From Pleurotus djamor (taxonomy: Eukaryota; Basidiomycota; Agaricomycetes; Agaricales; Pleurotaceae): a stretch of DNA of 19,761 nt. Every line of letters begins with the position of its first letter. Position 1 is the stretch's first letter. Below the pieces are notes generated by a model, which did not search any database, was not told the DNA's origin, and saw only the letters and a list, made by a program, of their open reading frames with translations. The DNA lies in NCBI GenBank assembly GCA_029747585.1, contig JAPEVF010000826.1, positions 1-19,761 of the forward strand. Direction: 5' to 3'. A program made the translations under genes and the position numbers. Below, in pieces: positions 8,643-18,248 of the stretch.

Positions 8643-11600
8643 CTAGGCTTTCTTTTTCTTCGATGGCCGTTTCGACGGTGCCGTAGGAGCAGAAAGAGGT
8701 GTCGGTGGTCTAGACTCCTTTTTCTCGGCCTTGGAAACTTCTTCAATCCCGCGTTTCTATGGATTGATGAGTACATTAATAACGGAAGGGCATGTCCAAA
8801 CATACCTTTCCCTTGGGGCCCTTAGCCTTGGTTTCTTCCTGCTGCTTGGCCTCCGCCTCTTTCTCAATCATCCCCAGAAGTGTATTGCATCTCCTTTGGA
8901 GCTCCTGCGGCGAGCGACTCTTGAAGAACCAATCGAATCGGAAGACAGGGAACTCAGTGATATCCTTCTTTATCCTTTCATAAACATCCTCTGCCTGCAT
9001 CCCATAATGATGCAAACGACAAAGAAGGTATCTGTCTTCTTCCTCGCTATACACCTTGCCTTTCGTCGTAGGATAATTGAGTTCCAATTCCTGCATGGGA
9101 TAGCGAACCGACGTAATCTTGTCGTGAAGAAGATTTTCAAGATTGTCCCGTTTGTTCCGTTTAGCTTCACCCTCCGTTATACGAACGGCAATTCGGGGGT
9201 ATTCTGCCAAAAACAAAGGTGTTAGTATCCGTCACAATGACAAAGCGACCCCACTTACCTGATAGAGTGGTCCATTTCTCCTGGAATACTTGATAATACG
9301 CCTCAACCTCTTCTGGAGTCTTGTCTTGTATCTCGGCCGCATAAACGTCAAACGATTCACCCCTGGTAGTTTGTTAGACGGCCCTGAGCCAAGCCAGGCA
9401 CAAGGGAACTAACCAGCCAAAAGCTTCAAGCCCGCGGATGAGCTGTTGGAAATCACGACGACTCCAGTCGGGGAAGCCTTGTTCGATGTAAGAATCCTTC
9501 AAAGCCGTTTCCTCTTCCGTGAGTGGTTCAGCTACAAGAAAACCGTCATCATTGATATTGACGATGCGCATGCGAGAAACGGACCGGTATCAATGAATTC
9601 TTGGGCAGCTTGACGTTCTGCCTCAAGGGATTCGGGTGTGTCGTCTGGGCCGGCGGGTTCTCGCTGGGTTGCAACTATGCCATTCTGACGCTGTGTATAA
9701 TGTCAACATCAGTATGCCACTAACAGCAAGCCTTACAAACCTTGAAGACTGCGAGTTCGCGTTCCTGTAATTGGGCTAGTTCAGGAGGGAAGAATTGGAA
9801 ATCTTGACTAAAAATTGGGGGAGCGGATGTAAGAAAGGTAAGCCCCGACACATAGACCGAAAACTGACATCGAAATCTGCTTGGGTGCACGGGGAATTTT
9901 GGGAGCTTTGTCAACTTTGGAAGGTCCAGCGCGAAGGGTGTCTTTGAAGTAATTGTCGACAGAATAGTTCGTCTTTCGTTCGCGCTTTGAAAGAGAGAGG
10001 AGATTAAGGTTCAACCCTTTGCGCTATTTTCGAGGTGAGTACTTAAAGAAACAAAGTTTGGATATCCTGCTTACCCCTCCTCGGAAATCCTCTCCTTCCC
10101 ATTGCTGCACGGAAGCTTCGGACTTGAAGTTACTCAGGTCTTCTAGGTTCAGCCCTTCATACTTGCTATTGAGTTCGGCAGTTCGCTCCTCGCCGCGTTG
10201 AATGATCTCGTCGATGTCGTCGTTTACCATAAACCTAGAGCATCCCGAGACTCAGTGATTGCCTAACCCGGGACACTGCAGTGCTTACTCTTCCGAAGAG
10301 TTGATGATTTTGTCGGCACCATGAGTAATCATTTCCAACAATTCGTCTTTGTTCGCGGCTGTAACGAAGTGAGATCGATTGGACTGAACGTCGTGAATAT
10401 ACGAAGCTACCTTTTGTTTGCTGCTGACGGCCTTGTTGAATGACGAGTTGATCGAGCCGCAGCTTTTGGGCTGCACGTTCTAGCATTCGTTCTTCTACAC
10501 TACCCTCAGTGATGAACCGGAACACGTATACTTGTTTGGTCTGTCCGATTCGATGGGCGCGGTCCATAGCCTGGAGATCAGCCTGAGGATTCCTGCGCAA
10601 GACTTGAGTCTGATGAAGAGAGTAAAGACGAAGAAGACGTACCAGTCGCTATCGTACAATACCACGATATCTGCTGTGGTGAGATTGATACCAAGACCTC
10701 CAGCGCGAGTGGTCAACAAGAAAATGAATTTCTCGCTGTCAGGCTTGTTGTATTCGTCGATTGCAGTGATGCGGTCATCGTGTGCGGTGCCACCATCGAT
10801 TCGACAGTACTCTAGATGAAGATTCAGTGGATGCGAAAGCGAGACGACGATATTTGATGACGTACTGTAGCCTCTGAAAAGACAATAGTCTTCCAAGATG
10901 TCCAAGACACGACTCATCTGACTGAAAATCAACACTCTGGAACCCTTGGCTTTCATTGACTTAAGGAGCTTGTCAAGGATGACCATCTTCCCGGAATTCT
11001 CAATTAAGTGCTCGTCCGTGGTATAGGGTGGACCAGGTTCCTGGCCAAGGATGAGCGAAGCAAATTCACCAAAGGACTGTACACTTACTGCGCCATCGAA
11101 TAGATAAGGGTGGCAGGTAACTTTACGGAGCTGAGTTCGGATTGTCAGTTTTGACGAAGGCCCTTTTTGGAATACACATACCTGCATGACGACATTCATC
11201 AGTCGGGTCTTGCCTTCCTTCTTCCCAGTAAGGCCTACGTTTACAAGGTCAGACTATACATCGAATGACTCGACGAACATACCATTGACGGCATCGATGT
11301 CCTTTTCAAGAACGGAACGATACCACTTCCGTTGCATTTCCGTCAGACCTACATAAATGTTGATCTCCTTTTCTACAGACGAAGATTAGTAGCCTCATTT
11401 CGCCTTCGGGAGATAACGTACTAGGCAACAAGTTTTTCTCGACATCCGATTTCACTCGACGGAGCAGGAAGGGACGGAGGATCTTATGGAGCGCCTCAAC
11501 AACTTTCTTGCTCTTCTCCTCTTCATCCGACCCTAGCGCATCCTTGTGGAGGAAACTATCCAAGTCTGCATACTCCACGAAGATTTCTGGACAGATGAAA

Positions 11601-13105
11601 TTCAACAGCGCGAATAGCTCTTTCAGATTGTTTTGCAACGGCGTCCCGGTAATGAGCAAACGCCCACGAGACGTGAAAGAGCGGACAATTTGGGAAAGTA
11701 TTGAGTCGACATTCTTGATGCGATGAGCTTCATCAATGACGATGTATTCGAAAGAGAACTTTTTGAACGCCGACTTCTCGATGAGACACATTTCGTATGT
11801 GGTGATGCAGACTTCAAAGTCTTGAACCATGAGGCGATTTTGTATTAATTCTTGGCGCTCATCTTTGCTTCCAGTCAAGAGGACAACATTGAAGTCAGGT
11901 GTCCACTTTTCGAATTCACGGTTCCAGTTCTGGAGCGTAGATTTGGGGACAACTATCAGATGAGGGCCCGTTATGTCTTTGTGGTGCTTCAAATACGAGA
12001 GGAAAGAGATGGTCTGCAAGGTTTTGCCCAAACCCTAGAGAAGAAGTGGATATGGTTAGGACCAGTATTGCGTTATTGCACAGGAGGTTGGTCACCATCT
12101 CATCTGCCAAAATTCCATTCAAACCATTGTGGTGGAGGGAAACCATCCAGTTCAAACCCTGGAGTTGATACGGACGCATCGTTCCATTGATGACTACAAT
12201 CTCCGGGGTCAGCTTGACTCTGACGGAGAGTGATAGGTAACATACAGCTGGGCGATTCTTCGAATACGAAAGGCTGGTCGTTCCCGTCTACAGCCATTTC
12301 GCCATCTTTCAGAAGTTCTTCGTCTTCTTCCTTTTCAGATTTCCTGTGACGCGTATCACTGTACAGAGGCGTAAACAAATGACATACGGAGAAGCAATGG
12401 AATGACTTACCCAGCTTTCTTCCTTCCACGGCCTTTCGGTTTAGGTTGGGCATCCATCATCGCGGCGTATTCAGGATCCCTGGCTCTCTAAACCGCGAGT
12501 CAGATGTTTATAACTATACTGCCAGATACCACTGACCTTGAGGTCAACAAAGTGCTTGAACAGTTCGGTTTGTCCGAGAAGATACGAGTAACGCTTGACC
12601 GCGTCCGCGACCTGGAATGCAATTAGGCTTAGGGGAAAAGAAAAGTGTGTGGATGGGCGCACCTTAGCCTTGTCCATCTCTTGTCGCTGCTCCTGGAGCT
12701 TTCCCTCGGCGACCTTCTTTTTCTGCTTCTTCTCGTGTCGTTCCAATGCTGACATGGTATTGGGCTGAAAATGGTCAACCGTTGGCGTCTCGGTCTGAAG
12801 AACAAGATATTGGGGGAACACGGACCACTCGTATTTCGTTATCGGCTTCCTCGCTCATAAGCTCGTCGGCCTGGTCCGCATCTTCGTCATACTCACTCTC
12901 GCCGTCCGCGCCCTGACTGGGCTAAACACTCGTCAGTCGAAATAACTCGACCAAGTCTAAAAGGTACCAACCTGGCGAGACACGATGTTACTTGGGACAA
13001 CGTCGCTGAGAATGTCATCGTCCATTGTAATATCCTGAGTTGTGAAGGCCTAGTTCGAGGGTGAGCTTGGTGACGCGCATAGGTCGAGCAATCGCTTACA
13101 CTCAT
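8643..13105 (-). CDS. ISWI-family chromatin remodelling ATPase, 24 exons
   Basis: The full gene is 1079 aa. Exons: 13105-13100, 13049-12972, 12921-12826, 12764-12663, 12611-12537, 12487-12411, 12343-12246, 12193-12096, 12034-11422, 11372-11283, 11234-11182, 11130-11089, 11040-10866, 10811-10643, 10592-10411, 10358-10289, 10234-10075, 10023-9869, 9807-9741, 9684-9585, 9531-9414, 9362-9259, 9203-8806, 8756-8643. An acidic N-terminus precedes the SNF2 ATPase: ADEMGLGKT (Walker A, about 207-215), DEAHRIKN (311-318), [19 protein letters not shown] and DRAHRIGQ (601-608). Then come HAND ([24 protein letters not shown]), SANT ([20 protein letters not shown]) and SLIDE ([36 protein letters not shown]), and a Lys-rich tail. 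Homologues (Isw1/Isw2/SNF2H) slide and space nucleosomes using ATP. The 23 introns are 48-67 nt. ISW1 versus ISW2 cannot be decided here. Confidence 0.95.
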
Positions 13106-13371
13106 CGTGGTGGGTGGAGAAGGACGTGACTGTGACAAGCGCGACACAAACGGCACGGGATGGGTTGACTCAGGAGACCTTAGGAGAAAATTCAAGGAAG
13201 ACAATGATAAACGATTCAATGGAAACTGAGACCATTTATGAAGCGTATAATACAAGATGGAAATTTGCAAAAACGGGACAGTATCAAGCTACCGAGTTCA
13301 AGCCCTAAGTATATGACTAGCTACTCTAAAGGCAATGTCGGAGGTCCTTTAAGCCTAGATTGATGAGGAGT
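13106..13371. promoter_or_regulatory. ISWI upstream / gene B downstream region
   Basis: These 266 nt lie between the gene B stop and the ISWI ATG, with both genes on the minus strand. It must hold the gene B 3' UTR and the ISWI promoter. I find no clear TATA box, as expected for a housekeeping gene. Confidence 0.4.
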
Positions 13372-14767
13372 TTAGATGACAACCGCATTGCGAGGAACGA
13401 TAATTTTTGTACGCACGGTAGATGACCAGGTACCTGGCATCGCAGGATCAAATTCAGACCCAAAGCCTTCGCAATGCTCGCCACAAACGCTGCAGCATCC
13501 ATCTTGTTCCACATAATTATGTCGACGGAGGAGGCTGGCGTTAGCAGCTCTACCGCTGCCAACCTTACTTCGGGATAATGTCTCATCTGCGTGCATCTAT
13601 CATAAGCGCGAGGTAGAGCATAGTGACTAAGGATCCTACCTTGCATTTTTGGCTGAAGATTGAAGACATTGATAGTGTAGTTGTGAACATGTTCGTGTGT
13701 GATCGTATCCTTGTTTTCGACGCGTCTCAAATGTTCACAAGTCTGTATGCAAGCAAACGCGTGAGTATTCTACACGCAGAAGAGATGTAGTTGGATGACT
13801 TCCGCACCATTTGATCTTTCACTTGTCCTAAGATGCTTTCGAGGAACGCTTGAGTTTGGACGTTCCCAGAATGTCGATCCACAGTGTTAGATGGAGGAAG
13901 GACCTGGTAGCGCGATGAATTGATTATACTTGCCATAAGTGGATTACCTACCCTCCGGAAAAGTTCTTCGTGTCCTTCATCAGGTACAACGACGGGGACG
14001 TGATACGGATGGATGTGATACACTGATGGCAGGTCAACCGACGGGAAAACTGATTTTTTAACGAGAAACAAACCATGTTTCTCCAAGTTGACCTCTCTTG
14101 TTACTTCCTCGACCTCGAAGTGGCGGACATGCTCATGAACGACGGCTATTCGAAAGTTATCAGTGTACGAACGAAAAGGAGTCAGAAGAGGGGCTGAAAC
14201 TAACGTCTAAGAAGATGTTGCTCTTGATCAACGTTGCCCGATAGAGTAGCATCACGCTGGCCTGTTCCAGTATTGGGATCTTGTTCAAGCTCAAAGCGTG
14301 AGTCGAGCAAGCTAGAGTGCGCAGTAGAACCGTTTAGGGACACCGTAGAAGCATCTTTGTCGCCCATCGTTTGTGACGCCCGACCAGTCGTGCCAACTCC
14401 AGTTCCAGGCTTCAGCTCAGAAGTCGCACCAGCGTTTCTGTCAATGGCGGTGGCGGGCCCGTACTGAGATGGCGCCGAGTTGTCAGGGAAATTCGTATTA
14501 TTCGCTGCATCCCCTGACTTCGCAACATTCGAATCGCCAGCAGCGGGGACATCCGAAGTACGAGATGCATCCAAAGAGCGAGTGGCCGGCTCAGAAGTGT
14601 TGTCAAGAGTGGAATTGGTCTGCTTGGTGTGTGTAGAATCGGACGCTTCTTTACCAGGAGCGGACGAAGCAGAGATGTCGGAGAGGAGAAAGCCTTTAGC
14701 ACCAGAAAGTACACCTATCGACCATGGTGAGCAACGATTCAGGTGAAAGCGACTAGGAAATACCCAT
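13372..14767 (-). CDS. gene B: disordered protein, tandem paralogue of gene A
   Basis: Unknown function. Exons: 14767-14764 (ATGG), 14714-14205, 14145-14074, 14022-13952, 13903-13808, 13742-13640 and probably 13586-13372, about 356 aa. Residues 3-172 are Ser/Thr/Asn/Asp-rich and disordered, with KPGTGVGTTGRAS. The 72-nt third exon codes VVHEHVRHFEVEEVTREVN, matching gene A's 72-nt exon 7 (VTHEATHHKEVEEVTRQRE) in length, phase and sequence, so the two are related. Then come a His/Pro-rich stretch (YHIHPYHVPVVV) and THEHVHNYTINVF, comparable to gene A's VQHHVTEVVQPI. The 3' end is uncertain: acceptor 13587 opens a frame to TAA at 13372; acceptor 13597 would stop at once (QDARR); and a further 66-nt frame-preserving intron (13503-13568, with CTAAC branch) is possible. 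Confidence 0.62.
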
Positions 14768-15207
14768 GATAATTGTTGTGATGCTCGAGTCTTAGTTGTT
14801 CGAAGATAGTTTGGGGATAGTTTTGGCAAAGGGACACCTCGGAATGCTTGAGGTTATATAGCAAACATCGGATAGCTGCGGCCCTTCGGATAGACGACGT
14901 CATGGAGAGTGTTGGTGTCGGCGGCTTGTCATGGAATGCGGATGTCATCAGGTCTCCTATCTTGCCCCTTTCTGCCCATGTCTTTACCGTAACCGGAGCT
15001 GTCGCAACTGATTTATGGGATGCAAGGGAGCGTAGGACAACCTCAAAACGTGTTTTCACATGCCGTTAAGCGTGCTCACAATGAGTTCATGATGATAGCG
15101 AAAAGGTTCACGTTGAATTGACGCAGAGAAGGTACGATGAAGTTGTTATTACATTGAAAGTCACATTTGAACAGAAGGAGCTTGTGTAACTACGCTCGTT
15201 CTAAGAT
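14768..15207. other. gene A / gene B intergenic region
   Basis: These 440 nt hold the gene B 5' leader and promoter (TATA at 14854-14860) and the gene A 3' UTR. I see no further gene; open frames on either strand here lack coding features. Confidence 0.5.
14854..14860 (-). promoter_or_regulatory. TATA box of gene B
   Basis: TATATAA on the minus strand lies about 87 nt before the gene B ATG, the same layout as gene A. An AGGGG pentamer (stress-response-element-like) lies upstream at 14965-14969 on the minus strand. Confidence 0.6.
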
Positions 15208-17346
15208 CTAGAGGGCAGTACCCTTGTGAGACTCTACACCGGCTTTGCTGCCTTTTGCGAGGTCGGCGTCATGAGCTTTGACGCCAAGTCCCGAGGCGGA
15301 GAGGTCTTTTCTAACGGCGTTAGTTCCTTCAGTTGAGGCTGACCCACCCATTCCCATACGTCCCGCGACTCTATCGTCTGCATTCATGGGATGAACACCG
15401 CCTGTGCCAGTAGAAGTCTTGGACGTGTGATGATAATCGTTGCCAGAGTGTGGGACCGAAATGCGACGGTCTTTGGCGGTGTTGGCTGCTGAACGATCGA
15501 AGTCGCTTGTCGCGCCATTGCGGGTGCCGATGGCGGCATTAGGGCCTTTGCTGTTGGACTAGAAATAAAGGTTAGACACAGTATCGCTCGGGGCATACAT
15601 GAATGCTCACGTTGTTCAACTGAAGGTCCTGAGTCAATTGATCAGCAATACCGTCAACTTCTCGGGAACATCCCCCAGTTGGGAGGAAGCGTTCTACGGC
15701 CTGCTCGGGGGATATACCATTGTCCAAAGGGCCTAGCTTGGAGGTGAATTCCTCGAGCGTAACAGGTTTGAGGGTGCGAGCTTGGTGGACGATAGGTGCC
15801 TCGTGGATTTCATGGTGAGAAGGAATGGTGGTCTGGATACGACGACGTTCGGTGACTAAAGAGGTATAATTAGCAAAGAGGTCATGAACGCACAATCTCA
15901 GCTTACCTTGCTTATTGATAATAGGTTGAACAACTTCGGTAACGTGGTGTTGAACGGTTTCATTCTCGAAAATGCCCCGATCCACAACCGTCCTATCAAC
16001 AGGATGATCAACCTAATGAAAAGAAGATTAATAGGACGAAACTTTGGGGTGACGGGATGAACTTACCGTCTCATCTTGGTGGTGACCTAAGAGGCCAGTG
16101 AACGCAGTAACATCTCGCTCGCGGCTATCGTGGTGCTCACGAACGTGTGTCACCGGGTGCACTCTCTCCTCGACGTGTTCAGGCAGTTGCAGAGCGTGAT
16201 TGACTGGCTGGTAGGAAACTTGGACGTGGGGGACTGGGGAAGGGTAAGTCAAAATCGACACGCAGCGCAAAGTACTGACCGTGACGTTCATTTTCCCTTT
16301 GACGCGTGACTTCTTCGACTTCTTTGTGATGCGTAGCTTCATGCGTGACGGCTATGACAACATTTAGAATTAGACGACGTTAAATAAGCAAAACAAACTC
16401 ACGATGGAGGTGGAACTTGTTTTCAGATACCTCACCGGCAGGCATTGTGTTAAACATGCCACCGGTGTGAGCCAATCCTGCCGATTGGGCTCCGGATAGA
16501 GCTTGGCCATCTGAACCACGGTGTCAGAAAAGTTACAAAGTAGGGGGTTGGGGGCAATTACGAGACTCGCCGGTGGGCATTGCATTGAACATGCCGCAGG
16601 TATTTCCCACTGAACGTGCTCCGCCCGAGCCGGCCACCGCTGGGCCTCCTAAGTCATGAAATGAGATGGCGCGTACTCAGCAGGCGAGGGCACTTACGGC
16701 TACTATCGGCAGGCACAGCGTGCATATGATCATGGTGGACGTGGTCATGAGTGTGGGGGTGCGCATTGTCGACAGAAGTAGGGTGGATATGGTCATGGTG
16801 GACGTGACCATGGGCGTCATCTCGCTCATGAACATGGCCAAAATCGCGCTGAGCGCGGAGATCATGACCATGCACACCTTCGGTGGAGAGATCTGGGGTT
16901 GAAGTCAAAGTCAGCATATGGCAAGACAGCACCGACCAAGTAACTCACCGATTCGGTCATTCAAGCCGACGCCTTGAGAGGCGCCGCGGTTGGCTAACAG
17001 CAGAAGAAGGTTAAGATTGACTTTAATGAGGGGGAGGCGATAATGCTTACCCATATCGGTTCTGGCAGTGGGGTGGACCGAAGAAGTCGTATTCGTGTCA
17101 CGAACACGCTCGCCAGGGGGAGCAGGCTTCCCGGTCGTACCTGGACCCGTCCCGCTGGGCAAAGCGTAACTGTCCTTGCCCGAGACTCGTGCACCGGAAG
17201 GATTGTCGGACTTGGTCGAATTGGTGAGATGGTGGTCATCACCGCTTGACGCGCGAGCGTTGTCGCTTCGAAACATGGACGAGAAAGCTAATTCGACAAA
17301 TTAGTCGACGTCCAGTCCCTGAAACTGAAGCGAGGAACTCACGCAT
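15208..17346 (-). CDS. gene A: His-rich modular disordered protein, 11 exons
   Basis: Unknown function. Exons: 17346-17343 (ATGC), 17287-17051, 16993-16949, 16892-16698, 16648-16562, 16510-16403, 16351-16280, 16233-16067, 16012-15907, 15855-15611, 15558-15208; 538 aa. Order of parts: a polar N-terminus (GPGTTGKPAPPGERV); a His-rich exon 4 (GHVHHDHIHP, HTHDHVHHDHMHA, about 115-150); duplicated exons 5 and 6 ending GMFNAMPTGE and GMFNTMPAGE; EVEEVTRQRENERH; then HHVTEVVQPIINKQ, IQTTIPSHHEIHEAPIVHQ and PVTLEEFTSKLG; and a Gly/Ser/Thr-rich tail (GRMGMGGSAS, SASGLGVKAHDADLAKGS). The HxVxEVVQPII...TTIPxHE core occurs in a fungal family of unknown, sometimes stress- or allergen-labelled proteins (recalled, not checked). 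No signal peptide or membrane segment. All joins keep frame. Confidence 0.8.
16403..16648 (-). repeat. duplicated exon pair in gene A (exons 5 and 6)
   Basis: Exons 16648-16562 (87 nt) and 16510-16403 (108 nt) both enter and leave in phase 1. They code related Gly/Ala-rich modules ending CGMFNAMPTGES and GGMFNTMPAGEV. The likely origin is a tandem exon duplication followed by divergence. Confidence 0.7.
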
Positions 17347-17426
17347 AGCGATGTGGATAGGCTGTAGATTAGAAAGAGTAGGTTGTGTTGACGTTTTTGG
17401 GGTCTGAACTTCGTCGCAAGACCAGC

Positions 17427-17433
17427 TTTTATA
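17427..17433 (-). promoter_or_regulatory. TATA box of gene A
   Basis: TATAAAA (minus strand, within GCTATAAAAGC) lies about 81 nt before the gene A ATG, matching the spacing in gene B. An AGGGG pentamer lies further upstream at about 17657-17661 on the minus strand. Confidence 0.7.
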
Positions 17434-17978
17434 GCAAAAGGAACTCCTTACAATGTTCAAAGCTGTGCAGCGAATGCATCGAATCGACGTGCGGGTATAG
17501 GATTCACTCCAACTTCCGCAGATTCAGCACGACAAAACGCCATTGTTGAGTAGTCAGAAAGACGGAATGACATAGTCACCAAAGCGGAAGCGGGATTTTC
17601 TGACGTTTTGCGCTTGGCGCATTCGCAGATCGACGAAATAGGAGAAATCGTAATTTCCCCTAATTTTTCGAACCAACTTGTCACTTGCTTTCCTCGCCCC
17701 GTTCGTGTCAGTCCTCAATGCCTCTGTTTATTCCGTCCCTCGTTACCCCCGGAGATTCCCTGCACGCACGTAGTCTCTGCAACCTGGTCGCTGCGTGTTT
17801 CTGGACCATGTGTCGTTCCTAGTATAAACCTCTTCTTTGGGAGCGGGCATCAACAATTGTGACACGCGTGGCACGGGCCTCTCACCTTATCTTAACTTCT
17901 TTCCGAATTCACTCAAAATACATTGCGCTCTGTTGCGGCCTCTCGCCGATGCACCGATTTGGGCCCTCTCCTTATCAT

Positions 17979-18068
17979 TCATATGAGCTTGTTGAAGACT
18001 GGGCGCGTCCAATCCATTCAACGACATTATTCGCCGTCTCTACCAAAAGCTTGTCATATGAGCTTGTT
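17979..18068 (+). repeat. 15-bp direct repeat in the velvet leader
   Basis: TCATATGAGCTTGTT occurs perfectly at 17979-17993 and 18054-18068, 75 nt apart start to start. Both copies put an ATG in the same frame (75 is divisible by 3), coding Met-Ser-Leu in the upstream ORF. It contains a CATATG palindrome. Confidence 0.85.
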
Positions 18069-18180
18069 TTTTCATACAAGTTTCTGGCCCCCCACGTCTT
18101 CTCGTCACCTGCCGGAATATCTGCCGATCGATGTCGATGAGGTCTCTAGCTCGATTCTTATCCAAGAGTCACAAGAATGA
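17983..18180 (+). CDS. 65-codon upstream ORF before the velvet gene
   Basis: This is an ATG-initiated frame of 65 codons with an acidic C-terminal end (PIDVDEVSSSILIQESQE), ending 68 nt before the velvet ATG. It is not recognised as a family member. If transcription starts near 17850, as the TATAAA at 17823 would suggest, this frame lies in the 5' leader and could limit translation of the velvet protein. It could also be an upstream exon of a different velvet isoform, or be meaningless. Confidence 0.3.
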   Translation: MSLLKTGRVQSIQRHYSPSLPKACHMSLFFHTSFWPPTSSRHLPEYLPIDVDEVSSSILIQESQE

Positions 18181-18248
18181 GCTTATAAGACGTACGAGCA
18201 TGCCCTGGCCTTTCACCCTTGCTACTACCCCGACCTCCAGCACCCTCA

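Larger units (their letters stand above)
17434..18248. promoter_or_regulatory. divergent gene A / velvet regulatory region
   Basis: About 800 nt lie between the gene A TATA box and the velvet ATG. On the plus strand there is a TATAAA at 17823-17828, a 15-bp direct repeat (17979-17993 and 18054-18068) and a 65-codon upstream ORF (17983-18180). I found no conserved protein gene in it. It is long for this compact locus, in line with a regulated promoter and a long velvet leader. Confidence 0.55.

Noticed and set aside
14412..14714. Overlapping open frames on both strands across gene B exon 2
   Set aside because: Low-complexity GC-rich coding sequence leaves other frames open by chance; gene B's frame is the one that joins to the conserved EVEEVTR exon.
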